This document shows positions 1 to 7,429 of a stretch of 24,299 nucleotides of DNA, piece by piece (positions within the stretch are counted from its first letter, which is position 1; every line of letters begins with the position of its first letter). A program made the position numbers and the translations under genes. The stretch spans positions 1-24,299 of IMG/VR virus record IMGVR_UViG_3300021075_000015, one strand, 5' to 3'. This stretch comes from a virus. The notes under the pieces were generated by a model. It had not been told where the DNA came from and did not search any database. It worked only from the letters and a program-made list of their open reading frames with translations.

Positions 1-1
1 A

Positions 2-349
2 AAGGTACTAAAGACAGGAGCGAAGGTGGTTGAGAAGAAACTCAAATCAAACCTGGTTTCAGCAGTGGGCAAAAACACGAAACAAAAGTCTGGGTCAACT
101 GGCCAGTTAGCAGGCGCGCTTGGTATTTCACCTGCAATGCAGGATAAAAACGGGAACTACAACGTCAAGGTAGGATTTAGTGAAAATAGGAGCGACGGTA
201 AAAGCAATGCCCTGCTTGCAAATGTACTGGAATACGGAAAAAGCGGCCAGCCTCCAAGACCATTTCTAAAGCCGGCAAAGTCAGCAAGCAGGAATGATTG
301 TATTGAGGCGATGAAAGCAAGCTTGGATAAGGAGTTTGAGGAAGTATGA
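2..349 (+). CDS. HK97 gp10-like head-tail protein, 5' end outside window
   Basis: The reading frame is open from the first bases of the window (codon phase starting at base 2), so this is the C-terminal part of a longer protein. The GTG at 26 is probably an internal valine: the residues before it (KVLKTGAKV) fit the GAKVV helix typical of HK97 gp10-like proteins. The C-terminal pattern, with an 'EYGKSGQPPRPFLKPA' stretch followed by a helix rich in Ala and Glu, is the usual end of this family. Such proteins take part in joining head and tail in siphoviruses. The stop overlaps the ATG of the next gene (ATGA), consistent with one late operon. Identification rests on motif pattern plus gene order. 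Confidence 0.8.
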   Translation, partial: KVLKTGAKVVEKKLKSNLVSAVGKNTKQKSGSTGQLAGALGISPAMQDKNGNYNVKVGFSENRSDGKSNALLANVLEYGKSGQPPRPFLKPAKSASRNDCIEAMKASLDKEFEEV

Positions 350-681
350 GCATTTTATCTGAAATAATTATGGCACTTGAGGAGAGTAATATTCCAATTG
401 AAACTGGAGTGTTTAGCGGGACTTCGCCAAGTGAATACCTTGTAATCACGCCGATGGTGGATTCATATCTGGTATTTGCAGATAACCTACCACAAGCAGA
501 AACAAGCGAAGCAAGGCTCTCGCTCTTTAGTAAGGGCAATTACCTGGCAAGAAAAAATGAAATAACAAATCTGCTGATTGAAGCAGGATTTACGATCACT
601 GACAGGCGCTACATCGGACATGAGGATGAGACCAAATTTCATCACTATGTCATTGATGTGGCGTATGAGTTTAACACATAG
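346..681 (+). CDS. Tail-terminator / tail-completion-like phage protein
   Basis: This 111-residue protein lies exactly between a gp10-like gene and the major tail protein gene, where siphoviruses usually encode the tail terminator. It overlaps the previous stop by 4 bases (ATGA), so translation is probably coupled. The protein is a small alpha/beta type with an N-terminal helix followed by a strand-rich segment (LVITPMVDSYLVFADN) and a C-terminal strand (HYVIDVAYEF), compatible with the tail-terminator fold. No catalytic motif is visible. The role is assigned mainly from position and size; the exact family was not recognised from sequence alone. Confidence 0.6.
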   Translation: MSILSEIIMALEESNIPIETGVFSGTSPSEYLVITPMVDSYLVFADNLPQAETSEARLSLFSKGNYLARKNEITNLLIEAGFTITDRRYIGHEDETKFHHYVIDVAYEFNT

Positions 682-696
682 GGAGGAATATTTATT

Positions 697-1284
697 ATGG
701 CAACAATCGGATTAGATAGACTATATTATTCAAAAATCACAGAAGCAACGGGCGGCATTGAAACTTATGGAACGCCAGTATCACTTGCAAAGGCAATGAA
801 AGTTGACTTATCAGTGGAACTGGCCGAAGCAGTTTTGTATGCTGATGATGGCGCAGCTGAGGTGGTCAAGGAATTTAAGAGCGGGAAACTCTCACTCGGC
901 GTGGACGACATCGGCACCACAGCGGCACAGGATTTAACTGGTGCTACGCTGGATGCAAACGGGGTACTTGTTTCCACAAGTGATGACGGTGGAACACCTG
1001 TGGCCATTGGCTTTAGGGCAAAGAAAGCAAACGGCAATTACCGCTACTTCTGGCTGTATCGGGTGAAGTTTGGACTTCCCGCTACAAACCTTGAAACCAA
1101 GGGCGACAGCATCAAGTTTTCTACGCCAACTATTGAGGGTACCGTCATGCGCAGAAACAAAGTGGACGATGCAGGAAAGCACCCTTGGAAGGCAGAGGTC
1201 AGCGAGGACGGTGCATCCGTTGAGGAAGCAACTATCACCGGCTGGTTTACTGGCGTGTACGAGCCTGAATATGCAAGTGCTTAA
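697..1284 (+). CDS. Major tail protein, phi13 family
   Basis: This 195-residue protein starts at an ATG behind a GGGAGGAA ribosome binding site. The opening MATIGLDRLYYSKI and the following 'YGTPVSLAKAMKVDLSVELAEAVLYADDGAAEVVKEFKSG' region (described in parts: YGTPV, AKAMK, LYADD, EFKSG) are the signature of phi13-type major tail proteins, which polymerise into the tube of a long non-contractile tail. The length is usual for the family. It precedes the tail assembly chaperone and, beyond an inserted cassette, the tape measure gene, which is the standard order. The C-terminal end is acidic and ends in a strand-rich segment. Confidence 0.9.
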   Translation: MATIGLDRLYYSKITEATGGIETYGTPVSLAKAMKVDLSVELAEAVLYADDGAAEVVKEFKSGKLSLGVDDIGTTAAQDLTGATLDANGVLVSTSDDGGTPVAIGFRAKKANGNYRYFWLYRVKFGLPATNLETKGDSIKFSTPTIEGTVMRRNKVDDAGKHPWKAEVSEDGASVEEATITGWFTGVYEPEYASA

Positions 1285-1302
1285 TGAGGAGGGATTTATT
1301 TC

Positions 1303-1689
1303 ATGGAAACTGACAGAGGCGTAACAATCAAAATTGGCACTCAGGAGTATGATCTGATTCTAACCACAAAAGCGACGAAGGAAATCGCCAAGCGCTATGG
1401 TGGTTTGGAGAATTTGGGCGAGAAAATCATGAAGTCAGAAAACTTCGAATTAGCACTGGATGAGGTTGTGTGGCTGATTACCTTAATGGCGAATCAGAGC
1501 GTGCTGATTCATAATTTGCAAAACCCGAGTGAAAAACGGGAACTGCTTACAGAGGAAGCAGTGGAGCTGTTTACTTCACCACTTGAACTATCTGCGCACA
1601 AGGAAGCAATTATGGAAGCGATGCTTAAGGGCACCAAGCGTAACATTGATTCGGAGGAGTCGGAAGTAAAAAACGTGCCAGTCGGGTAA
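1303..1689 (+). CDS. Tail assembly chaperone, short (gpG-like) form
   Basis: This 128-residue protein follows a GAGGAGGG ribosome binding site, 18 bases after the major tail gene. It opens with a beta segment (VTIKIGTQEYDLILTTKATKEI) and continues with helices, as in small tail assembly chaperones that coat the tape measure protein before tube polymerisation. The frame ends at TAA 1687-1689, 13 bases beyond a canonical slippery heptamer at 1668-1674. A second frame continues for 68 codons after it, so this gene very probably makes two products as in the lambda G/GT system. The function follows from position, size and the frameshift arrangement rather than from close sequence recognition. Confidence 0.8.
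   Translation: METDRGVTIKIGTQEYDLILTTKATKEIAKRYGGLENLGEKIMKSENFELALDEVVWLITLMANQSVLIHNLQNPSEKRELLTEEAVELFTSPLELSAHKEAIMEAMLKGTKRNIDSEESEVKNVPVG
1668..1674 (+). other. Programmed -1 ribosomal frameshift site A_AAA_AAC
   Basis: In the zero frame the codons read GTA AAA AAC, giving the heptamer A AAA AAC in exactly the X_XXY_YYZ register needed for tandem -1 slippage. The zero frame stops 13 bases later, while the -1 frame stays open to TGA 1878-1880. The location between the major tail and tape measure genes is where tailed phages place this event. No downstream stimulatory structure was established. Confidence 0.85.
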
Positions 1690-1880
1690 GTGACGAAGAG
1701 TTGTTTGCTCGACTGATTTATTATGGCGTGACACAACTAAGACGGGTAGAGCACGAGGTCTGGCTCATGCCGCTTGGTGAATTACTGGACCACTGGGAGA
1801 TTCACAAGCAGTATATAGGGGAGGCGAAGCCAAGGGTTGAGGTTTTTATTGATGACGTGATTCCAGAATATTTGATTTGA
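1674..1880 (+). CDS. Frameshift extension of tail assembly chaperone (gpT-like part)
   Basis: This is the -1 frame reached from the slippery site. Reading from base 1674 gives 68 residues before TGA, starting RASRVSDEELFARLIYYG and including a Trp- and Glu-rich helical stretch (EHEVWLMPLGELLDHWEIH). Joined to the upstream frame, the long product would be about 192 residues. The segment has no start codon behind a good ribosome binding site at its beginning, which supports expression only as a fusion. In lambda-like systems the extension contacts the tape measure or tail tube protein. Its stop codon overlaps the -35 hexamer of the promoter of the next cassette. Confidence 0.8.
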   Translation, partial: RASRVSDEELFARLIYYGVTQLRRVEHEVWLMPLGELLDHWEIHKQYIGEAKPRVEVFIDDVIPEYLI

Positions 1881-1904
1881 CTTATTTTTGAAAACTGTTA
1901 GAAT
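1877..1904 (+). promoter_or_regulatory. Sigma-A type promoter with extended -10, driving the cargo cassette
   Basis: A -35 box TTGACT lies at 1877-1882 and a -10 box TAGAAT at 1899-1904, separated by 16 bases. The -10 is preceded by TGT at 1896-1898, giving an extended -10. Transcription would start near 1911, leaving a leader of about 42 bases before the ATG at 1953. The -35 overlaps the stop codon of the chaperone extension. Confidence 0.65.
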
Positions 1905-1952
1905 TGGGGTAAGAATTTGTCAAAATGGAATTATCGACGGGAGTGAGTTATT

Positions 1953-2789
1953 ATGATTTGTAATAAATGTGGAAAAGAATTTAAAGAAGAGCATGTTTAT
2001 TGTGGCCGTTGTGGAACAATACTACCTAAATCACAGCCTAAAAAGGGAGTATATTTATACGATAATTTACGATACTTACATCCAATGTTATCTGATATGT
2101 TAATAAAAGTTAGGCAGCTAACTGCCTTATTAAGTTCGTGGAGTGGTTTTAGTTATATAGAAATGGGTGAGCTTATCGAGGAGGATAACTTCAAAGTTAT
2201 GCCGAATTCTTACGATGAGTTATCAAAGAAATTAACTGTAACAACGCAGCGAATTTCATTTATAAGGCTTGTTAAAGCATATTATGTTGTTGATTTGTGT
2301 ATTTTGTCAGCAGCAAAAATAATTGGAGATGAGAATTATATTAATCACCTATACAAAAAAAATAGAAATGGGTTTTTTCTGTTTAATAAAGCGCAAATTT
2401 TAGAAGCAGATCTTTTTGATATTGTCGAAAGCAGAATGGAATGTACCAGAATTATCTCAGTAATTTTAACAGGCGGAAGATATGGCGAAACAAAACTTAG
2501 ATATTATGATGCAATTTTGAAGGCTTTATACAATAATTTGTTTATTTTTGATCATTTATATTTTATGAGCAAATATTCAAATATGACAGATTTTATTATC
2601 GATGTTTGCAACGACTATAATTCAAGAGGAGGAACAAATATAAAGGTTGATCCTAACTCATATTTCATAGAAGATTTAAATTCGCTAAATAAGATTAGAT
2701 TAGACCCAATCTTGTTTTTGAAAATTGCGGGTAACATACCAGCAAGCATATATCATTTTATTAATATTTGGGGAACACGCTTAGAATAA
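1953..2789 (+). CDS. Cargo (moron) protein with N-terminal zinc ribbon, function unknown
   Basis: This 278-residue protein begins with a short zinc ribbon: Cys3, Cys6, Cys17 and Cys20 as CxxC...CxxC (MICNKCGKEF...YCGRCG). The remaining 250 residues are rich in Leu, Ile, Tyr and Asn and look mainly helical, with no motif I recognise and no clear signal peptide. The ATG follows a GGGAGTGAG ribosome binding site. Base use is visibly more AT-rich than in the tail genes on both sides. It is not part of a usual tail module, has its own promoter, and is followed by a second non-structural gene and a terminator. This is the layout of a moron carrying a gene useful to the lysogen; the actual role is unknown. 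Confidence 0.75.
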   Translation: MICNKCGKEFKEEHVYCGRCGTILPKSQPKKGVYLYDNLRYLHPMLSDMLIKVRQLTALLSSWSGFSYIEMGELIEEDNFKVMPNSYDELSKKLTVTTQRISFIRLVKAYYVVDLCILSAAKIIGDENYINHLYKKNRNGFFLFNKAQILEADLFDIVESRMECTRIISVILTGGRYGETKLRYYDAILKALYNNLFIFDHLYFMSKYSNMTDFIIDVCNDYNSRGGTNIKVDPNSYFIEDLNSLNKIRLDPILFLKIAGNIPASIYHFINIWGTRLE

Positions 2790-2849
2790 TTTGAATAAAA
2801 ATAAAGGGAACGGCAAAGTAAGAATAAACCGTTGATGGAGGGGTGCACT

Positions 2850-3128
2850 TTGGGAAAGATATTTATTTGTCCTAAACCAGATAAATGGAATGAAATATTT
2901 GAAAACCTTTGTAGAGCTTATGAAATTCAAACTGGAGAAAGATTACCGTTTCACTCTTCTGAAATGAGTGGAACTGGAGGACCTCCTGTTCCATTGATTC
3001 TTGGGGGCTGGGTATTCACATCAAATCTAGACAAAAAGATAAGATGGGAACAAACAATAAAATGGGCTAAAGAGCGTGGGTTAGACCATCTATTAGATAT
3101 TGAAGAAAGTGATATGCATTATTCTTAA
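2850..3128 (+). CDS. Small cargo protein, unknown function
   Basis: The chosen start is TTG 2850, because GGAGGGG at 2837-2843 lies 6 bases before it; upstream in-frame TTG and ATG codons at 2832 and 2835 overlap that binding site. The product is 92 residues, beginning MGKIFICPKPDKWNEIF. It contains a central Gly/Pro-rich turn (GTGGPPVPLILGGWVFTS) followed by a helix with Trp and charged residues (RWEQTIKWAKERGLDHLL) and an acidic end. It has no signal peptide and no catalytic motif I can name. It sits 60 bases behind the zinc-ribbon gene, in the same AT-rich cassette, and is followed by a terminator. It may be a partner of the upstream protein, an inference from pairing only. Confidence 0.65.
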   Translation: MGKIFICPKPDKWNEIFENLCRAYEIQTGERLPFHSSEMSGTGGPPVPLILGGWVFTSNLDKKIRWEQTIKWAKERGLDHLLDIEESDMHYS

Positions 3129-3207
3129 ATGAATAAAGTATAATTAGTCAAGCAGTCTTAATGTGAAGTTTTATTATTTGTTTACAAAAAATCTGATCGT
3201 AAATTAT

Positions 3208-3235
3208 GAACAATCCAAACGGGTTGTTCTTTTTT
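3208..3235 (+). terminator. Rho-independent terminator closing the cargo cassette
   Basis: GAACAATCC at 3208-3216 pairs with GGGTTGTTC at 3221-3229 (nine pairs, one G-T wobble) around the loop AAAC and is followed directly by six T residues. It lies 80 bases after the small cargo gene and 34 bases before the tape measure start. Confidence 0.8.
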
Positions 3236-3268
3236 GTTAACCCAAAAACACGAAAGGAGTGAATGCAA

Positions 3269-5548
3269 ATGTCTGATTTTGGTCTAAAAATTGGAATTGA
3301 CGGCGAGAAAGAATTTAAAAACGCGCTGCGTGACATAAACCAGAGTTTCAAGGTTCTTGGGAGTGAAATGAATCTCGTAGCCTCTGAGTTTGATAAGAAC
3401 GACCGAAGTATACAGGCCTTAACTGCTCGCAACAAGGTATTAAATAAAGAAATCGAAATGCAAAAGGAAAAGGTCGAAACCTTAGAAAAGGCCTTAAATA
3501 ATGCATCCACTTCTTTTGGTGAAAACGATAAGCGTACCCAAGCCTGGCAGATGCAACTTAACAATGCAAAAGCTGCCTTAAATGGCATGGAAAAAGAACT
3601 CAAGCAAAATGATAGCGCACTTAGTGGTGTTGCGGACGAGTTTAACGATGCCGAGAAACAAACCGAGCAATTCAATTCTGCACTTAAGCGAAGCGAAAAT
3701 ACTGCAGAAAACGCGCATAGCAATTTCTCAAAGCTTGGAACGTCACTTGGTAAAATCGGCGCCGGTCTTGGTGTCGGTGTTGCGGCAATTGGTGTTGCCG
3801 CTATTGGTGCAATCGCTGGTCTTGGCAAGATGTCACTTGCAGCAATAGAAAATGCTGACGAAATCCAAAAAACAGCTGATGTTTATGGTATGTCGGCAGA
3901 GAAGATCCAGGAGCTAACCTATGTCGGCACAAAACTTGACGTCGAACTTGAGACGATTACCAAAGCCCAGAGCAAACTGACCAAGAGCATGTACGCGGCA
4001 AAGGACCCGACAAAAGCTGGTGCTGATGCATTTAAAGAACTTGGGATTAAAGTAACTGACGGAAGCGGCAAACTACGTGATTCGAAGGTTGTCATGGCCG
4101 AAGCATTTACTGCTTTGGGTAAGATGGGCAATGAGACTGAAAGAAACGCTCTAGCAATGAAGCTGTTTGGTAAATCGGCAATGGAACTAAACCCGCTCAT
4201 CAAAGCAGGTGGCGCTGAGATTTCAAAACTGACGGCCGAGGCTAGAAAGTCAGGAGCGGTGATTTCAAACGAAGCAGTAGAAGCGCTTGATAAGTTCGGA
4301 GACAGTTTTGAAGGACTTAAACTAAGTGTTAAGGGTATTGGATCAGAACTTACCGTTGGTCTCTTGCCGGTACTTAACGGGATTCTTTCTTTTGCAAAAA
4401 GTATTCTGCCCGAGATTTCAGGAGCAATCAAGTCGGGCGACTTCACGAAACTTGGAAATGTTCTGGCAGCCGGCATATCAAAAGGGTTATCTCAGGCTAT
4501 GTCTTTATTGAATAAACTTATTCCAGTTATTATGAATATCGTAGGCGCGATCGGCAATGTGATTTTGAAGAATCTGCCGATGATGATTGACTCGGCTGTA
4601 AGTATTGTAATGACACTAATCAAAGGAATCATTAAGGCACTACCACAATTGACAAAAGGCGCGCTTCGACTTGTTCTGACTCTACTCGATGGTATTTTGG
4701 CAAATCTTCCTGCACTTATTAAGGGCGCCATTCAAATGGTAGTCACCTTAGCTAACGGAATCGGTGATGCACTTCCAACGCTAGTTCCAAAAATCGTAGA
4801 TGCACTGATTCTGATTGTCGAAACCATCATTAATAATATGGATATGATCCTTGGCGCAGCACTGAAAATTATCATGGGACTTGCAAAGGGACTCGTGAAA
4901 TCACTGCCGAGGCTTATTAATGCCTTGCCTAAAATTATTGAGGGAATCATTAACTTTATCGTTAATCACCTGCCTGAGATTATTGAGATGGGTATTAAGC
5001 TGGTAATTGAGTTGGCGGTCGGACTTGTTAAGGCAATACCTCAGTTGGTTTCAAAGCTGCCACAGATAATTGGTGCAATTGTATCAGGACTTGGAAAAGC
5101 AATTCTTGCTGTAACGAAAATAGGCTCGGATATTGTTTCAGGTATATGGAAAGGAATTCAGGATATGGCGCAATGGATAACAGATAAGATTACTAGTTTC
5201 TTTAGTGGGATTATCGACGGAGTCAAGGGTTTGCTTGGAATCAAGTCACCGTCAACCGTATTTGCTGATATCGGATCTAACATGGGCGAGGGTTTGGGCG
5301 TCGGGTTTGTGAAGTCAATGGATACAGTCAAGCAGAACATGAAGAAGGCGATTCCAACAAATTTCGACATACTGACGAGTTTAAATGGATTAATGCCTGC
5401 AAACAGCTTTGCTGGTGCTTACGCTGCCTCGTCAACCTATAACCTGTACCAGACAAATAATAATGTAATATCTGATAAGGTTTCGGCCAATGCTTTCTCG
5501 AGCAGTTTAACAACTGGGACAATGCGTTTTTTGAAGGGGGCGTTCTAG
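3269..5548 (+). CDS. Phage tail tape measure protein
   Basis: This 760-residue-class protein is the longest of the window, as expected for a tape measure. ATG 3269 is preferred over ATG 3263 because AAAGGAGT at 3253-3260 lies 8 bases before it. Residues 1-130 are a charged coiled coil (SFKVLGSEMNLVASEFDKND and onward), typical of Gram-positive siphovirus tape measures. A Gly/Ala-rich hydrophobic segment near residues 165-195 may span a membrane. The second half has repeated hydrophobic units of about 40 residues built on an 'LPxLI...I' pattern, roughly residues 400-620, then a 'GIKSPSTVFADIG' motif common near the C-terminus of these proteins. Using the known relation of about 0.15 nm per residue, a tail tube somewhat above 100 nm is inferred. 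Confidence 0.93.
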   Translation: MSDFGLKIGIDGEKEFKNALRDINQSFKVLGSEMNLVASEFDKNDRSIQALTARNKVLNKEIEMQKEKVETLEKALNNASTSFGENDKRTQAWQMQLNNAKAALNGMEKELKQNDSALSGVADEFNDAEKQTEQFNSALKRSENTAENAHSNFSKLGTSLGKIGAGLGVGVAAIGVAAIGAIAGLGKMSLAAIENADEIQKTADVYGMSAEKIQELTYVGTKLDVELETITKAQSKLTKSMYAAKDPTKAGADAFKELGIKVTDGSGKLRDSKVVMAEAFTALGKMGNETERNALAMKLFGKSAMELNPLIKAGGAEISKLTAEARKSGAVISNEAVEALDKFGDSFEGLKLSVKGIGSELTVGLLPVLNGILSFAKSILPEISGAIKSGDFTKLGNVLAAGISKGLSQAMSLLNKLIPVIMNIVGAIGNVILKNLPMMIDSAVSIVMTLIKGIIKALPQLTKGALRLVLTLLDGILANLPALIKGAIQMVVTLANGIGDALPTLVPKIVDALILIVETIINNMDMILGAALKIIMGLAKGLVKSLPRLINALPKIIEGIINFIVNHLPEIIEMGIKLVIELAVGLVKAIPQLVSKLPQIIGAIVSGLGKAILAVTKIGSDIVSGIWKGIQDMAQWITDKITSFFSGIIDGVKGLLGIKSPSTVFADIGSNMGEGLGVGFVKSMDTVKQNMKKAIPTNFDILTSLNGLMPANSFAGAYAASSTYNLYQTNNNVISDKVSANAFSSSLTTGTMRFLKGAF

Positions 5549-5549
5549 T

Positions 5550-6389
5550 ATGTTTGGCATTACATTTCGAGATATCCACTCCAGTGAACTTGGAGCGTTT
5601 TGGCAGACAACCTCAAAGCCCATTCTGCCACAACCAAAACTCTATATTGAAAGTGCTCCCTCAATAGATGGGAGCTTCGATTTATCTGCCTTTAACGCGG
5701 ACGGTCGAGTTCATTATGAAGACAGACTTCATGAAGGTATCTTAAGTGTAGTCGGTCTTGATACGACAGACAAGAATTCAAAGCTATCTAAAATTGCAGC
5801 ATGGCTCCAGGGAGATTATTCGTATCTTGTGTATGACGAAATGCCCTACACTGCCTGGTTTGCAAGAGTAGAAAACATCGGACTTGTCTTAGGAGAACTG
5901 CTAAGAGTAGGCAGGGCCACTGTGTTCTTTCGAACTAAGCCGTTTTCAACAAGAAAAGAGGTGCTTCTTAGTGATGCACTTCTGTTATCAAGCGAAAATT
6001 ACATCGGTGGAGCATATATCTTGGGTCAAGCAAGTTACTTGGGGGATTTCGTGTACAACCACACACTCGATGACGGGCACTTCTACTCGAAGCCATTATT
6101 TTTACTAAAGCCTAACTGGAGCGTCGACGATTACACGATTACTTTATCAGCAAGTGGTCAGGAACCAAAGGTGTTTACACTGGATATTCCATCACCGCAG
6201 GCGTGGGTAATGGTTGATTTCAATCTACTCAGTATTACATCTGAAACGGGTGATAATTTGTTAGGAAACTCAAACGCTGCATTCTTTGAAATTCCACCAG
6301 GAAACTTTGAAATTAGCGTTTCAAGCTCGAACAGTTCCGATATCGAGATGTATCTGAATTTTCAATACATATACGAGGTACCGCTATGA
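5550..6389 (+). CDS. Distal tail protein (Dit), siphovirus type
   Basis: This 279-residue protein begins one base after the tape measure stop, behind GAAGGGGG. The start MFGITFRDIHSSELGAFWQT, the proline-rich 'KPILPQPKLYIESAPSIDGSFDLS' region and the 'HEGILSVVGLD' and 'LQGDYSYLVYDEMPYTAWFARVENI' blocks correspond to the N-terminal belt domain of Dit proteins of Gram-positive siphoviruses, which forms the hub between tail tube and tip complex. The C-terminal half is strand-rich, as in the galectin-like domain of the family. Its stop overlaps the next start (ATGA, 4 bases). Both position after the tape measure and sequence pattern support the call. Confidence 0.87.
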   Translation: MFGITFRDIHSSELGAFWQTTSKPILPQPKLYIESAPSIDGSFDLSAFNADGRVHYEDRLHEGILSVVGLDTTDKNSKLSKIAAWLQGDYSYLVYDEMPYTAWFARVENIGLVLGELLRVGRATVFFRTKPFSTRKEVLLSDALLLSSENYIGGAYILGQASYLGDFVYNHTLDDGHFYSKPLFLLKPNWSVDDYTITLSASGQEPKVFTLDIPSPQAWVMVDFNLLSITSETGDNLLGNSNAAFFEIPPGNFEISVSSSNSSDIEMYLNFQYIYEVPL

Positions 6390-7429
6390 TAAAGATAATT
6401 GATTCTCAAAACCAAATATTCATTCCGTCTGCTTCAAACATCAAGATCACAGCAGAAATCAATGCCGAGTACCGGCTATCGTTCAATGTTTTAAAGACAG
6501 ACGGCGCGTGGGACTTTTTATGTAAAGGGCGTTTGCTTAAATGCGACAATCAACTTTACCGGGTGTATTCAACTACAGAAGAAAATTCTGGGCTCATTAC
6601 AAAGAGCGTGGAGTGTGTGCACGTCATAACGGATGCTACATTAACACACCTAGTCAAGTTCCCTGTTCTTAGTATGGGTTATACATACTTGGAAGATATA
6701 AGCCCACACGACTTAATGGTTAAGGCATTTAATGGCACACCATTTCGTGTCATGGACTTAAACGAAGCGGACTGGGTTACAACTACCACAGACTTTTATC
6801 CGATAAGTAAAACCAACCCACTTGCAGTGGTTCAAAAATTGATTGAGCAGCTCGGTGGGGGTGAGCTTCTGTTAAACGGCTATGACATCGCCCTGGTTAA
6901 ATCTCTTGGGCGAGAAACAGGGTTGGTCTTTGATATGCGAACAAATCTGAAATCAATTTCAAAACAGACTGATATCGACTCTGTGATCACAGTACTCTAC
7001 GGTTACGGCAAGGACTCACTTATGATCGAAGATGAATTTGTGTTGAGTCCAAATGTGAATGACTACGAGCTTCCCAGAGAATCGTCAATGGAGTTTGATT
7101 GGATTACGAACGTATCAAGGCTTGAGGCGGCAATGAACTATATGTTTTCGCCAGACAACCCGAACAGGATTGACGTGCCAAAGGTATCATACAAGATCAG
7201 TTTTATTGATCTGACCAAGGCAGGGTATCCAAACTATAAGATTGGTCTTGGCGATACAATCAATCTTTCAGACTCTGTGCTTGGAATTAACGAGGCGCAG
7301 CGTATTAAGAAGTACGAATATTATCCATTCTCGCCAGAAAATTCGAGTGTGGAACTTGGCAGTCCTCGACGGACAATGTTGGATTATATTAAGAAATCAA
7401 CGATGGGAGGAAGTTTAAATGGCATATGA
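6386..7429 (+). CDS. Prophage tail endopeptidase-like (Tal) protein
   Basis: This 347-residue protein overlaps the Dit gene by 4 bases. The beginning (IIDSQNQIFIPSASNIKITAEINAEYRLSF, in parts IIDSQ, SNIKI, EINAEYRL) and the 'DGAWDFLCKGRLLKCDNQLYRVYS' and 'ECVHVITD' segments match the baseplate-hub fold of phage tail-tip proteins of the prophage endopeptidase tail family. Such proteins sit at the tail tip and in longer relatives carry a peptidoglycan-cleaving domain. At 347 residues this one contains only the hub part, with no visible C-terminal lytic domain, so a lytic activity should not be assumed. It overlaps the next gene by 11 bases. Confidence 0.8.
   Translation: MIKIIDSQNQIFIPSASNIKITAEINAEYRLSFNVLKTDGAWDFLCKGRLLKCDNQLYRVYSTTEENSGLITKSVECVHVITDATLTHLVKFPVLSMGYTYLEDISPHDLMVKAFNGTPFRVMDLNEADWVTTTTDFYPISKTNPLAVVQKLIEQLGGGELLLNGYDIALVKSLGRETGLVFDMRTNLKSISKQTDIDSVITVLYGYGKDSLMIEDEFVLSPNVNDYELPRESSMEFDWITNVSRLEAAMNYMFSPDNPNRIDVPKVSYKISFIDLTKAGYPNYKIGLGDTINLSDSVLGINEAQRIKKYEYYPFSPENSSVELGSPRRTMLDYIKKSTMGGSLNGI

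Noticed and set aside
3148-5370. Several long minus-strand open frames opposite the tape measure gene
   Set aside because: They follow the codon pattern of the + strand gene, consist of Ser/Leu-rich low-complexity protein, lack ribosome binding sites and match no family.
6386-7429. Peptidoglycan hydrolase activity for the tail-tip protein
   Set aside because: Only the hub-type region is present; the protein is too short for the C-terminal lytic domain of longer relatives.
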